The notes: a model not told the origin generated them from the sequence alone. A DNA stretch of 60,332 nt from Corallococcus exercitus (GCF_003611585.1 NZ_RAVW01000003.1:1-60332); one strand, 5' to 3'; numbered from the stretch's first letter, positions 1 through 9,115 are shown. Made by a program: numbers and translations.

Positions 1-1
1 G

Positions 2-2323
2 TTCGTGCTGGGCGGGATGACGCTCGCGCTGGTGACGGGGGACATGGTCCGCCGCTCCATGGGGATGTCCGCCGCCGCGCTCGCGGGCGATTCGGAAAGC
101 ATCGCCGGCGGCATGGCGCCGGGAGGCCTGCAGCGCAAGACGATGAAGAGCTTCGGTTCCGCGAACTCCTACGACGACGAGGGAGGGTCGAGAGGCGGCG
201 GCCAGGCCGAACCCCCGATGGCCGCCGCGGCGCCCGTGGCCGAAATGGCGGCACCTCCGGAGCCGGAGATGGAGGATGCGCTAGGGGACGCTGTCGCGGA
301 CAAGGACGGCGCGGCGGCCGCGCCCACCCGCGCGTGGTTCCCGGAGACGTTCCTCTTCGAGCCCCTGGTGGTGACGGACGCGAACGGCCAGGCGACGGTG
401 CCGGTGCGCGTGCCGGACCGGCTGACGCAGTGGCGGGTGCTGGCGCTGGCGCACTCGCGCTCCGGCGCGCAGGCGGGGGCGGTGACGTCCTTCGCGGGCA
501 CGCTGCCTACGTACGTCGACCCCGTGCTGCCGCCCTTCCTTCGCGCGGGCGACACCGTGCGCCTGCCGGTGCAGGTGGTGAACACCACCGACAAGGCCGT
601 GGAAGCGGCGCTGAAGGTGGCCGTGAAGGGCGCGCAGGTGGAGGCCGGCTCGCGCACGGTGCGGGTGCCCGCGCGCGGCAGCGTGGTGGAGATGGTGACG
701 GTGAAGGCCGGAGGCGCGGGGCCGGTGACGGTGCGCGCCTCGCTGGGGGACACGGACGCGGTGGTTCGCGACTTCGACGTGTGGGCCACCGGGCAGCCCG
801 TGGTCCAGACGCGCGGCGGTTCGCTGGCGGCGCCGCGCACGCTGTCCCTGACGGGCCCCGCGGACGCGCAGGCGGGCAGCGAGCGGGTGCGGCTGCAGGT
901 GTACCCGGGCGCGCTGGGCGTCGTGCGCGCGGAGCTGGCGGCGGTGGAGCGCCGGCCGGTGGACGTGGCCGGGGACGCGTACGCGCTGCTGCTCGCGGGC
1001 CAGGCGCCGGAGCTGCTGAAGGCGCTGGGCGAGACGGCGGATCCCGCCGCGCTCAAGGCGCTGTCGCTGGTGGCGACGCAGCGGGTGCTGCGCGCGGCGC
1101 GGGCGCCGTCGGTGGACGTGGCGACGCGGCTGGCGGAGGGCGCGCTGGCCCACCCGGACAACCCGGTGCTCGCGCGGCTGGGCGAGCGGCTGGTGGCGCA
1201 GGTGGCCCAGGCGCAGCGGCCGGACGGCACCTGCCAGGGCGGTGAGGGCTGGACGCTCCAGCGCCTCCTGGTGGCGACGGCGGACTGCGCCCGCACGGTG
1301 CGCGCGGCGCAGGGCACCCCCGAGGGCAAGCAGCGCGCGGCGGCCTTCACCGTGCGCGCGTCGGGCGTCGTCGAGCGCTACCTGCCGCAGGTGAAGGACG
1401 GCTACACGGCGGCGGTGTTGCTAGCGGAGGGCGCGGCGGAGGGCACCGTGGCGGACACCCTGCGCACCCGCGTGCGCGAGGCGCTGAAGTCCGGCACGGA
1501 CGGCACCGCGTGGCTGCCGGTGGAGCCGGACACGGTGCGCGCGGACGGGCAGGTGCCCTCGGAGGCGGAGGCCACGGCGATGGCGGTGCTCGCCCTGCAG
1601 GGTGATGCGAAGGCGCCGCTTCCGGACCTGGGCGCCTGGCTGCTCGCGCACTACACGCCGGGCCTGGGCTGGGGGGATGGGCAGGCGAACCGCGTGGGCC
1701 TGCGCGCGGCGCTGGCCCTCTTCAAGGCCCCGCTGCCCGCCCAGGTGCGCGTGACGGTGGCGCGCGACGGACAGGTCGTCACGGAGGGCACCTACGACAC
1801 GAAGGCCCTGCGCGAGGTGCTGGCGCTGGAGGCCGCGGCGCCGGGCTCGGCGGGGACGCATGCGTGGACCGTGCGCGCGGAGCCCGCGGTGCCGGGGCTG
1901 GGCTTCTCGCTGGCGCTGTCCGCGGCGGTGCCGTGGAAGGGCGAGGCGAAGGGCGGCCTGCAGCTGGCCGTGACGGGGCCGAAGGAGGCGCGCGTGGGAC
2001 AGCTGGCGAACGTGCGCATCCAGGTGGGCGCGCCGTCCTCGCTGCCGCTGCGCTTCCAGCAGGATCTGCCCGCGGGCGTGCAGGTGGATCCCGCGAGCCT
2101 GGACGCGCTGGTGTCCTCCGGACAGGTGACCGGGTGGGACGTGCAGGACGGGGCGCTGAGCTTGAGCCTCGCCCCCCGGGAGCAGGGTGCGCCGGTGCAG
2201 GTGGAGTTCCGCGTGCTGCCCACGCTCGCCGGGACGTTGCAGGCGGGCGCGGCGCGGCTGGGCGTGCCCGGCCGGCCGGACATCACCGCGTCGCTGCCGC
2301 CCTCCACCTGGGCGGTGCGCTGA
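2..2323 (+). CDS. Alpha-2-macroglobulin-like protein, C-terminal part (5' end outside window)
   Basis: The reading frame is already open at base 2 and no start is visible, so this is the C-terminal ~773 residues of a longer envelope protein. A disordered Ala/Gly/Pro-rich stretch (about residues 20-110) precedes a motif typical of the A2M domain, WFPETFLFEPLVVTDANGQA, followed by a sentence-like A2M core (DRLTQWRVLALAHS) and Ig-like beta-rich segments. No thioester CGEQ motif is seen. Bacterial relatives are large periplasmic or lipid-anchored proteins thought to trap proteases; that role is family knowledge. A strong hairpin follows the stop codon. Confidence 0.75.
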   Translation, partial: FVLGGMTLALVTGDMVRRSMGMSAAALAGDSESIAGGMAPGGLQRKTMKSFGSANSYDDEGGSRGGGQAEPPMAAAAPVAEMAAPPEPEMEDALGDAVADKDGAAAAPTRAWFPETFLFEPLVVTDANGQATVPVRVPDRLTQWRVLALAHSRSGAQAGAVTSFAGTLPTYVDPVLPPFLRAGDTVRLPVQVVNTTDKAVEAALKVAVKGAQVEAGSRTVRVPARGSVVEMVTVKAGGAGPVTVRASLGDTDAVVRDFDVWATGQPVVQTRGGSLAAPRTLSLTGPADAQAGSERVRLQVYPGALGVVRAELAAVERRPVDVAGDAYALLLAGQAPELLKALGETADPAALKALSLVATQRVLRAARAPSVDVATRLAEGALAHPDNPVLARLGERLVAQVAQAQRPDGTCQGGEGWTLQRLLVATADCARTVRAAQGTPEGKQRAAAFTVRASGVVERYLPQVKDGYTAAVLLAEGAAEGTVADTLRTRVREALKSGTDGTAWLPVEPDTVRADGQVPSEAEATAMAVLALQGDAKAPLPDLGAWLLAHYTPGLGWGDGQANRVGLRAALALFKAPLPAQVRVTVARDGQVVTEGTYDTKALREVLALEAAAPGSAGTHAWTVRAEPAVPGLGFSLALSAAVPWKGEAKGGLQLAVTGPKEARVGQLANVRIQVGAPSSLPLRFQQDLPAGVQVDPASLDALVSSGQVTGWDVQDGALSLSLAPREQGAPVQVEFRVLPTLAGTLQAGAARLGVPGRPDITASLPPSTWAVR

Positions 2324-2329
2324 CGCACT

Positions 2330-2366
2330 CCGGCGCCGTGGGGTCATTCTCCACTCACGGCGCCGG
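2330..2366 (+). terminator. Hairpin after the A2M-like gene, probable terminator
   Basis: A perfect 11-bp inverted repeat (CCGGCGCCGTG and its complement CACGGCGCCGG) separated by 15 bases starts 6 bases after the A2M-like stop codon. It has no clear T-run, as is common in GC-rich genomes, so the terminator role is inferred from position and stem strength. Confidence 0.55.
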
Positions 2367-2532
2367 TGCAGGCCCCTTCCGTCTGGCCGTGGGGGCGGGT
2401 GGAATGCGCGCCGGAAGCGCGGCAGGGGCCCGGCCCGCCAGGCGCTCCACGCCCGGTGCAATCGCTGCCCGCATGCGTACACTGCAAGTCACGCAGCGGG
2501 TGTGAACATCGCGCGGCCGCGAGAGGAAACGG

Positions 2533-3570
2533 ATGGAGCTTGAAGGCTCCGAACAGGAGGAACTGACCCACGCCCTCCTGGGCGCGTTCACCTCGGTGGA
2601 GGAGCTCCACCGGATGGTCGAGGTGAAATGCGGCCGCAGCCTGGTGCCCCCCGTCGAGCGGGAGGGGGCGGCGCGGGCACGGGCGCTCGTGCGCACCGCG
2701 GAGGCGGAAGGGTGGACGGACGTGCTGGTGCGCGGCGCGCACGCGGCGGCGCCGGGCCATCCGCGCATCCGCCGCTTCCTCCAGAGCTACCTGTCCTCCG
2801 TGCAGCGCAGCGTGTCTGGCAGCGCGCTGGCGCGCATCGTCCAGCAGTCCAGGCTGGCGCTGACGCCGGAGGTCTGGCGCGACCGGCTGACCACGCTGTC
2901 GAGGCGCGTGTGCCGCGTGGAGCTGGAAGGGGGCCGCGCGCTGGGCACGGGCTTCCTGGTGGCGCCGGACGTGGTGCTCACGAACTCGCACGTCATCGAG
3001 CACCGGCTGCTGGAGGCGCTGCGCGTGCGCTTCGACCTGAAGGTGCTGCCGGACCGCATCGCGGTGCACCCCGGCCGGGTGTACGCGGTGACGGCGTGCC
3101 TGGCGCAGAGTCCGCACAGCCCGGCGGACCTGATGCACCCGCGTCCGCGCGAGGCCACGCGCGACGAGCTGGACTACGCCTTCCTGCAGATCCAGGACGC
3201 CCCCGGCGAGGACCGGCTGGGGGACCGGCCGCGCGGCTTCATCCCGCTGGCCCCGTCGGCGCCCACGGCGTTCGTGCCCGGCGCGCTGGCGCTCGTGGTG
3301 CAGCATCCCAAGGGGCGGCCCATGCAGGTGGCGCTGGACACGTTCCAGGCGGTCAACCGTTCGCACACGCGCGTCACGTACTGCACCAACACGCACCCGG
3401 GCTCGTCCGGCTCGCCGTGCTTCACGCCGGACCTGGACCTGGTGGCGCTGCACCACAGCGGAGACCCGCGCCCCGGCCACGAATCCGCCGAGGACGACGA
3501 GGGCATCCCCCTGGACACCATCCGCTCCAGCCTGTCCTCCAGCGTGCTGCGCCGCCTGGGCTGGGACTGA
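2533..3570 (+). CDS. EAD1 domain-trypsin-like serine protease fusion
   Basis: 345 residues, ATG start preceded by GAGAGG. Residues 1-90 look like effector-associated domain 1 (EAD1): a short helical death-fold-like adaptor with the pattern LLGAFTSVEELHRMV, then LVRTAEAEGWTDVLVRGA and a PGHPRIR segment. Residues 125-340 form a V8/trypsin-type protease with the triad H153 (TNSHVI), D214 (DELDYAFLQ) and S292 (GSSGSP). No signal peptide is seen, so it should be cytoplasmic. EAD domains are known to pair proteases and other effectors with partner proteins in predicted bacterial conflict systems; here no partner carrying a second EAD1 was recognised in the window. It is monocistronic between a terminator-like hairpin and a membrane protein gene. 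Confidence 0.85.
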   Translation: MELEGSEQEELTHALLGAFTSVEELHRMVEVKCGRSLVPPVEREGAARARALVRTAEAEGWTDVLVRGAHAAAPGHPRIRRFLQSYLSSVQRSVSGSALARIVQQSRLALTPEVWRDRLTTLSRRVCRVELEGGRALGTGFLVAPDVVLTNSHVIEHRLLEALRVRFDLKVLPDRIAVHPGRVYAVTACLAQSPHSPADLMHPRPREATRDELDYAFLQIQDAPGEDRLGDRPRGFIPLAPSAPTAFVPGALALVVQHPKGRPMQVALDTFQAVNRSHTRVTYCTNTHPGSSGSPCFTPDLDLVALHHSGDPRPGHESAEDDEGIPLDTIRSSLSSSVLRRLGWD

Positions 3571-3644
3571 GCCGAGGCGAGCCTGCTACACGCCTGTGCA
3601 CGCGTCTCGGCGCCATGCGTGGACGAACATGCAGGGCTGGGGGA

Positions 3645-3663
3645 GGGGACTGTTATCGTCCCC
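3645..3663 (+). promoter_or_regulatory. Leader hairpin just upstream of the 3668 start
   Basis: GGGGAC and GTCCCC form a perfect 6-bp stem around the 7-base loop TGTTATC, ending 4 bases before the chosen ATG. The stem includes G-rich sequence that would serve as the ribosome binding site, so it could limit translation. Function is inferred only. Confidence 0.3.
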
Positions 3664-3667
3664 GCGC

Positions 3668-6046
3668 ATGAGCCTTCCCGCTCGAAGCTTCATGGCCGCG
3701 AAGGTCCTGGCCCCTACTGGCGCGACGCTGGCGGTCACCGTGCTCTGCCTGCTGCCCATGCTCGCGAGTGCGGCGCCGCGCTTCGGCCTCGCGGGCCTGT
3801 CCTCGAACAACGAGGTGCGCCTGCGCACGTCCACCGCGCACCTGGAGACGGTGCTGCGCGTGGACCTGCTGCCCTCGTCCACGGAGGCACTTCCGGACGC
3901 ACCGCGCGACGCGGGCGTGGAGTCCACGCGGGTGACGGTGCTGGTGGATCCGCTGCTCGCGGCGGACGGCACGCAGGTGCCGGTGACGGTGCGCGTGGGG
4001 ACGACGGAGGGCGCCGCGGAGGTGCCCATCTCCGTGAACCAGCCGGTGACGGTGACGCTGTCCGCGGACCTGCCCGCGCCCGGTGAGTACCAGGGCCGCG
4101 TGGTGCTCCTGGGCGATGGCGCGCGCGAAGTCACCCCGCTCGCCGTGCGGCGCGTGGCGTCCGCGCCCACGGTGCAGTTCTATCCGGTGGCGCCGGCGCG
4201 CGGTTGGACGCTGGGGCCGTTCTCCGGCAAGGCCACGGTGCGGCTCACCTTCCGGGAGACGGCGGGCGTGGGCGGCGCGGTGGGGCCCGCGGCGGTGGTG
4301 CAGTTGGACCGCAAGGCCGGTGGCGCGGGGGATGGCGCCGCGCCCGTGCAGGCGCAGGACGCGAAGTGGTTCTTCCGGGGGCCGGACGGCCAGCCGCAGG
4401 GCCCGGGCAAGGAGGGCGTCCTCCAGATGCCCGCCTACGGCACCGGCCTCCTGAGCCTGGACGTGGACGACCTGCCGGAGTCCGGCGAGTACACCGGCAC
4501 CGTGCGGCTGCTCGTGCCGGAGGGCGCGGCGGTGGAGCAGCCCTTCACCGTCTGGGTGAAGACGCCCGCGATGTTCGGCGCGTTCCTCATCTTCCTGGGC
4601 GTGGCGACGTCCGCGGCGGTGCGCTTCTACGTGCAGCGCGTGCGCCCTCGCGTGAACCTGCGCAGCCGCGCGGAGGCCGCGCGCCAGAAGCTCCAATCGC
4701 TGGTGCCCGCCCGTCCGCTGGAGCGCGAGGCCGCCGTGGCCGCGTCGCTGCGCCGTCAGGTGGACGCGCTCCTCGCGGACATCCAGCGGCCGCTGAGCGG
4801 GCTCGTCGTGCAGGACTCCGTGCTCGCCCTCTTCGAGGCGCGCCTCCAGCTCTTCTCCCTCTGGTCCGTGTTGCTGCGGCAGCTGGAAGGGCTCAAGGGC
4901 GTGGCGCTGCTGGACGCGGAGCGCAAGCTCAAGGCGGTGGAGACGCTGCTCCAGAATGATCAAGCCACGGCCGCGGACTTCAGCGAACAGGCGCAGATGA
5001 TGCGGACGCTCGACCTGGAGGCGGTGGCCCGCGCGGTGCTGGAGTCGCGGCTGACGGAGCTGGAGCAGCAGTCCCAGACGCTGGCCTCCCAGCGCGGGGA
5101 TGATCCGGTGAGCCGCCGGCTCCAGGGCGAGCTGCCCCTGTACGTGCTGCGGGCGCGCCAGCAGCTGCCCGGCCCCGACCTGGAGACGTCACGCCGGCTG
5201 GTGGAGACCGCGCGCGAGGCGTTCCTCGAAATCCTCCTGACGGACCTGGAGGACGCCCTCACCGCGAAGGCGCTGCCCGGCGGCTTCACGCAGGAGGAGT
5301 GGGCGGCGCTGCGCCTGCGCGTGGGCGAACAGCTGGCCCGGGCGCGGGCCCGCATGCACGCCAGCGTGGACGAGGCGTTCCTCTACTACCAGTCCGCGCA
5401 CGCGCTGTACCTGCGCGAGTTGGTGGACAACCTGGAGGAGGCGATGACGCAGCTCCAGGCACAGGCCGGCGGCGACCTGAATGCGCAGGAGGCCTGGCGG
5501 ACGGAGGTGGATGCACGGCTGGCGGCGGCCCGAGCGCACCTGGACAAGGGCGAGGCGAACCTCGCGGCGCCGGAGTACCGCGCCGCCCGCGACGACTTCG
5601 CGCGCCACGTCGTGCCCCTGCCGCCCCCGGTCGCCATGGGCGGCCGGCTGGCCCTGGAGTCCGTCCCCTCCGCCGTGACGCTGGATCCGTTCTCGCAGCC
5701 CGCCGCGCCGTCGCCCGCGCCGCAGCCGCTGCCCGGCGGGCCCGCCAGCGGGAACCTCTCCCCCTTGCCGCCGTCATCCACGAAGGCGAGCACCGACGTG
5801 CTGGTGAGCCTGGACTGGATCCCCCTGCCTCGCTCGCGCGACCTGTGGAAGGTGGAACTCGCGGTGCTGGGGATGATGTCCATCATCGCGGTGCTGCTGG
5901 GGCTCCAGGTGCTGGACGTCTTCGCGCCCACCTGGGGCGGCTCCGGTGCGTGGATGACCGCCTTCCTCTGGGGCTTCGGCCTGCATCAGGTGGGCAACGC
6001 CACCTTCGACGGCCTGTGGGGCATGGTGTCGCGGATGGAGAAGTAG
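3668..6046 (+). CDS. Large exported/membrane protein of unknown function
   Basis: 792 residues from the ATG at 3668, chosen because it gives a good signal peptide (MSLPARSF then a hydrophobic stretch ending MLASAAP); the frame is open further upstream to 3596. About 280 residues of beta-rich periplasmic sequence precede a membrane segment near residues 302-321 (MFGAFLIFLGVATSAAV). A long helical region rich in Arg, Leu and Gln (about 340-640) follows, then a Pro-rich linker and one or two C-terminal hydrophobic segments (LAVLGMMSIIAVLLGLQVL; WMTAFLWGFGLHQVG). I do not recognise the family. Topology suggests an envelope protein joining a periplasmic beta domain to a cytoplasmic helical domain. 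It is convergent with the next gene, with only two bases between stop codons. Confidence 0.7.
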   Translation: MSLPARSFMAAKVLAPTGATLAVTVLCLLPMLASAAPRFGLAGLSSNNEVRLRTSTAHLETVLRVDLLPSSTEALPDAPRDAGVESTRVTVLVDPLLAADGTQVPVTVRVGTTEGAAEVPISVNQPVTVTLSADLPAPGEYQGRVVLLGDGAREVTPLAVRRVASAPTVQFYPVAPARGWTLGPFSGKATVRLTFRETAGVGGAVGPAAVVQLDRKAGGAGDGAAPVQAQDAKWFFRGPDGQPQGPGKEGVLQMPAYGTGLLSLDVDDLPESGEYTGTVRLLVPEGAAVEQPFTVWVKTPAMFGAFLIFLGVATSAAVRFYVQRVRPRVNLRSRAEAARQKLQSLVPARPLEREAAVAASLRRQVDALLADIQRPLSGLVVQDSVLALFEARLQLFSLWSVLLRQLEGLKGVALLDAERKLKAVETLLQNDQATAADFSEQAQMMRTLDLEAVARAVLESRLTELEQQSQTLASQRGDDPVSRRLQGELPLYVLRARQQLPGPDLETSRRLVETAREAFLEILLTDLEDALTAKALPGGFTQEEWAALRLRVGEQLARARARMHASVDEAFLYYQSAHALYLRELVDNLEEAMTQLQAQAGGDLNAQEAWRTEVDARLAAARAHLDKGEANLAAPEYRAARDDFARHVVPLPPPVAMGGRLALESVPSAVTLDPFSQPAAPSPAPQPLPGGPASGNLSPLPPSSTKASTDVLVSLDWIPLPRSRDLWKVELAVLGMMSIIAVLLGLQVLDVFAPTWGGSGAWMTAFLWGFGLHQVGNATFDGLWGMVSRMEK

Positions 6047-6048
6047 CG

Positions 6049-6849
6049 TCAGGCCTTCTTGCCGAGGATGGCGCGCGCGGCCAGCCGGTCCACCAGCGCC
6101 GGCGCCACCAGCTTGAGCACCTGTCCCACGCGGCCGGTGAGCGTCATCACGACCTCCCGCTCGCGGCGCTCCATGGCGCGCAGGATGAGGGCCACGCAGG
6201 TGTCCACGTCCATGGTGGGGCCCGCCTCGTCGCGGGGGCTCTGTCCCAGGGGCCGGCCCTCCGGGCCCAGCGCGTGCGCGCGGATGTCCGTGGCCACGAA
6301 GCCCGGTGACACCACGAGCACGTCGGTGCCGGTGCCCAACAGTTCGATGCGCAGCGAATCGAAGAAGCCCTGCATGGCGTGCTTGCTGGCGGCGTAGCCG
6401 GTGCGTAGGGGCACGCCCGTCTTGCCCGTCAGCGACGACACGGCGACGAGCAGGCCCTTGCGTGCCTTCACGTGCGGCAGCGCGTGGAAGGTGCAGTGCA
6501 CCGCGCCCAGGTAGTTGATGCGCATGAGGCGCTCGTAGAGGCCCAGGTCCTTCACGTCCTCGAAGCGCGAGTGCATGGTGATGCCCGCGTTGTTGACGAG
6601 CACGTCCACGCCGCCGAACGCCTCCACCGTGCGCTCCACCAGCCGGCGGCACGCGTCCGGGTCGCCCACGTCCGTGGGCACCGCCAGCGCCTTTCCGCCC
6701 GCGGCCTCGCAGCGCGCCTTCACGCGCTCCAGCGCCTGGGCATCCCGCGCCGCCAGCGCCACGTTCGCACCCCGGCCGGCCAGGGCCACCGCCAGCGCCT
6801 CGCCGATGCCCGCGGAGGCACCGGTGACAATCACGGACTTTCCTTGCAT
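6049..6849 (-). CDS. Short-chain dehydrogenase/reductase (SDR)
   Basis: 266 residues, a usual classical SDR length. The N-terminal cofactor motif TGASAGIG, NNAG, the catalytic Ser in VAVSSLTG and YAASK (Tyr-x3-Lys) are all present, so it should be an active NAD(P)H-dependent oxidoreductase. The C-terminal part (REVVMTLTGRVGQVLKLVAPALVD) is a hydrophobic tail as in 11-beta-hydroxysteroid-dehydrogenase-like SDRs that bind membranes or lipids. The substrate is unknown. It lies 28 bases downstream of the ZIP transporter gene on the same strand and may be the last gene of that operon. Confidence 0.9.
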   Translation of the reverse strand: MQGKSVIVTGASAGIGEALAVALAGRGANVALAARDAQALERVKARCEAAGGKALAVPTDVGDPDACRRLVERTVEAFGGVDVLVNNAGITMHSRFEDVKDLGLYERLMRINYLGAVHCTFHALPHVKARKGLLVAVSSLTGKTGVPLRTGYAASKHAMQGFFDSLRIELLGTGTDVLVVSPGFVATDIRAHALGPEGRPLGQSPRDEAGPTMDVDTCVALILRAMERREREVVMTLTGRVGQVLKLVAPALVDRLAARAILGKKA

Positions 6850-6877
6850 GGCCCCATCCTCTCAGGGGCGCGGCCCG

Positions 6878-7657
6878 TCAGCCATGGCCTCCCGAGAACC
6901 GCTCCGCGAAGTGCAGTCCGCCAATGAGCAGCAGCCCACAGAGGAAGCCCACCACGCGCTGGCGCGAGTCCGGGCCCCGGCGCAGCTCCGGCAACAGGTC
7001 CACCGCGCCGATGTAGAGGAATGAGCCTCCAGCGATGGCCAGCACGGTGCCCTGGAGCGAGGGCAGGTACTCCGTCCCCAGCAGCACGCCCGCCGCGCCC
7101 GCCGCCGCGGTGAGCTGCACCGCGCCCAGCGCGAGCAGCGACCGTGCGCGAGACCAGCCCGCGGCGCGCAGCAGTGCGTAGTCGCCCACCTCCTGCGGCA
7201 GCTCGTGGACGATGACGGCGAACGCGGTGGCGAAGCCCGCGTGCGGCGACACGAGGAAGGCCGCCGCGACCGCCGCGCCGTCGCCCACGTTGTGCAGCGC
7301 ATCCGACGCGAGCAGCGCGCTGGGGAGCGTGGGCGCGCCCGGGTGGGCATGGTGGTGGCCGTGCGCGTGCCCGGCGGCGACCTCCGCGTCGTGGTGGTGA
7401 TGGCCCAGCGCCCACTCCATGAGCGCCAGCGCGACGAAGCTGGCGAAGGCCCACGCGAAGGCGGCCTGGCCCCGCGCCTCCACCGCCTCCGGGAGAACCT
7501 CCAGGAACACGGTGCTCAGGAGCGTGCCGGCGGCGAAGGCCACCAGCGCGGGCAGCCGCCGTTGCAGCCAGGGCTCGGACAGCACGCCGCCCGCGAGCCC
7601 GGCCAGGCCGTCCAGCCCCACGGCGATGAAGACGAGCAGGACGGTGTTCGCATCCAT
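6878..7657 (-). CDS. ZIP family metal transporter
   Basis: 259 residues from the ATG at 7657, which overlaps the stop of the upstream hydrolase gene as TGATG; this coupling decides the start over a longer open frame. About eight hydrophobic segments surround a His-rich cytoplasmic loop (GHHHHDAE, GHAHGHHHAH near residues 85-105). The ZIP signature is seen in the helix LLASDALHNVGDGAAVAAAF and in IVHELPQEVGDYALL, which supply the His, Asn, Asp and Glu metal ligands of transmembrane helices 4 and 5. Family knowledge predicts inner-membrane import of zinc or another divalent cation. The neighbouring hydrolase and SDR give no metal clue. Confidence 0.92.
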   Translation of the reverse strand: MDANTVLLVFIAVGLDGLAGLAGGVLSEPWLQRRLPALVAFAAGTLLSTVFLEVLPEAVEARGQAAFAWAFASFVALALMEWALGHHHHDAEVAAGHAHGHHHAHPGAPTLPSALLASDALHNVGDGAAVAAAFLVSPHAGFATAFAVIVHELPQEVGDYALLRAAGWSRARSLLALGAVQLTAAAGAAGVLLGTEYLPSLQGTVLAIAGGSFLYIGAVDLLPELRRGPDSRQRVVGFLCGLLLIGGLHFAERFSGGHG

Positions 7658-8436
7658 CAGGGGGCCATCAGCCACGCGAGCACGGCCTGGGGACCATCCA
7701 CGTGCACGAAGTGGCCGGCGTCCGGGAGGAGGGCCACGGGGCAGCCACCGGCCTCCAGCCGCCGCGCGCTCTCCTCCGACACGTACCGGCTGCGCCCTCC
7801 CCGGATGCAGCGCAGGGGCGGGTGGACGGGGCGCTCCACGGCGGGCCACAGGTCCTCGCCGTTGACGCGCCGGTGGAGGCGGTGGAGGGCGTCGCGGTCG
7901 AAGCGCCAGCGCACACCCTCACCGTCGGGCGCCAGGTTCATCAGGAGCCAGTCCGACAGCGCCTCCGACAGGCCGTTGCCGGTGAGGTTCGCGCGCAGGT
8001 CCTTGCGGCTGTCGGCGCGCGGCGGGGCCTTCAGCAGGATGTCGAGCACGTAGCCGCTCTCCGACAAATCCAGCGGCACGGGGCCGGGCGCGATGTCGAG
8101 CAGCGCCACGCTGCCCACGCGCTCGGAGGACTCCAGGCTCGCGGCGAGTGACACGCGGCCGCCCAGCGAGTGGCCCACCCAGTCCACCGCGCCGGTGAAG
8201 CCCCGCGCGTCGAGCGTGTCCACGACGTCACGCGCGAGCGTGGTCAGGTCCGCGTCCGGAGGCAGGGCCGGGGAGGTGCCGTGGCCGGTGAGGTCCGGCA
8301 GGAGGATGCGGCGGCGCGGGTCGGCCTGGGTCCACGCGACGGCCAGCGAGCGCAGGTTGCGGCCCGTCCCGAGGAAGCCGTGCAGCATCACCGTGAACAC
8401 GTCGCCCGTGCCCACCTGGAAACTTTCGAGCACCAC
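7657..8436 (-). CDS. Alpha/beta-fold hydrolase (YbfF-like esterase)
   Basis: 259 residues. The oxyanion-hole motif HGFLGTGRN is near residue 19 and the nucleophile elbow GHSLGG holds Ser90. The catalytic His is in DAGHFVHVD near the C-terminus, and an RGGRSRYV segment occupies the position where the acid normally precedes the last strand. The lack of a signal peptide places it in the cytoplasm. Such proteins cleave small esters or acyl thioesters, and MenH-like members act in menaquinone synthesis; nothing here fixes the substrate. Its stop codon overlaps the ZIP start (TGATG), so the two are translated together. Confidence 0.85.
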   Translation of the reverse strand: MVLESFQVGTGDVFTVMLHGFLGTGRNLRSLAVAWTQADPRRRILLPDLTGHGTSPALPPDADLTTLARDVVDTLDARGFTGAVDWVGHSLGGRVSLAASLESSERVGSVALLDIAPGPVPLDLSESGYVLDILLKAPPRADSRKDLRANLTGNGLSEALSDWLLMNLAPDGEGVRWRFDRDALHRLHRRVNGEDLWPAVERPVHPPLRCIRGGRSRYVSEESARRLEAGGCPVALLPDAGHFVHVDGPQAVLAWLMAP

Positions 8437-8462
8437 GCCACCACCGCCTTGTGTCGCATGCC

Positions 8463-8492
8463 TTGACCTGGGGGCACGCCTGCCGCTTCATA
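8463..8492 (+). promoter_or_regulatory. Weak sigma-70-like promoter upstream of the NTF2-like gene
   Basis: TTGACC and TTCATA are separated by 18 bases in the 88-base divergent gap between the hydrolase and the NTF2-like gene, 32 bases before the ATG at 8525. The boxes match loosely and the call rests on position. Confidence 0.25.
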
Positions 8493-8524
8493 CCGCGAAC
8501 CCCCTTGGCGTCGAGGTGAACCCG

Positions 8525-9058
8525 ATGGCATCCGTCTCCTGGTTGTTGCTGGCGCTTGGCGCCAACCCTGTCGCGGCACCGGCCCAGGCCCCGGCCGATC
8601 CGAAGGTGGCGGTGGCCACGGTGCTGGATGACTGGCACCGCGCGGCGTCCGTCGCGAACGAGCCGCGCTACTTCTCCTTCTTCACGCCGGACGCGGTCTT
8701 CATGGGCACGGACGGCCAGGAGCGCTGGACCGTGGATCAGTTCCGCGCGTGGGCGAAGCCCTTCTTCACCAAGGGCAAGGCATGGTCGTTCAAGTCCGTG
8801 TCCCGCAACGTGTTCCTGTCCAAGGACGGACAGGTGGCCTGGTTCGACGAGGCGCTGGACACGCCCAACCTGGGCCCCGCGCGCGGCAGCGGCGTGCTGG
8901 TGAAGGACGCGGCCGGCTGGAAGATTGCCCAGTACAACCTCTCCGTCCCCATCCCCAATGACCTGATGGGCGAGGTGACGAACCGCATCGCCACGTACTC
9001 GAAGGCGAAGCCCGCCACACCGCCCGCCCCAGCGCAGCCGCCCGCGAAGAAGCCCTGA
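8525..9058 (+). CDS. Secreted NTF2/SnoaL-like protein (DUF4440 type)
   Basis: 177 residues from the ATG at 8525. A short hydrophobic N-terminus (SWLLLALGANPVAAPAQA) looks like a signal peptide. The body has the cone-shaped NTF2-like pattern: LDDWHRAASVANEPRYFSFF, DAVFMGTDGQERWTVDQF, an aromatic-rich middle, then GWKIAQYNLSVPIP. The frame is open upstream to 8093 but that extension overlaps the divergent hydrolase gene and is rejected. The C-terminus is a Pro/Ala/Lys tail. Members bind small hydrophobic ligands or act as enzymes; function cannot be fixed here. Confidence 0.8.
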   Translation: MASVSWLLLALGANPVAAPAQAPADPKVAVATVLDDWHRAASVANEPRYFSFFTPDAVFMGTDGQERWTVDQFRAWAKPFFTKGKAWSFKSVSRNVFLSKDGQVAWFDEALDTPNLGPARGSGVLVKDAAGWKIAQYNLSVPIPNDLMGEVTNRIATYSKAKPATPPAPAQPPAKKP

Positions 9059-9075
9059 ACGCATTGCCTGCCTGC

Positions 9076-9107
9076 GTCATGACCGGACGTCATGACAGAA
9101 CCATGAC
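9076..9107. promoter_or_regulatory. Repeated GTCATGAC palindromes
   Basis: The self-complementary octamer GTCATGAC occurs at 9076-9083 and 9089-9096 (13-base pitch), and a partial copy CCATGAC at 9101-9107. The cluster lies between the NTF2-like gene and the gene at 9194, so it may be a multi-site operator. No nearby regulator is an obvious partner. Confidence 0.35.
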
Positions 9108-9115
9108 AAACGCAT

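Noticed and set aside
7350-7420. His-rich stretch in the ZIP gene as another HxS-like substrate
   Set aside because: It is the metal-binding loop of a ZIP transporter (HHHH, HGHHHAH), with no His-x-Ser periodicity.
8093-8524. N-terminal extension of the NTF2-like gene
   Set aside because: It would overlap the divergent hydrolase gene and lie before a good signal peptide start.
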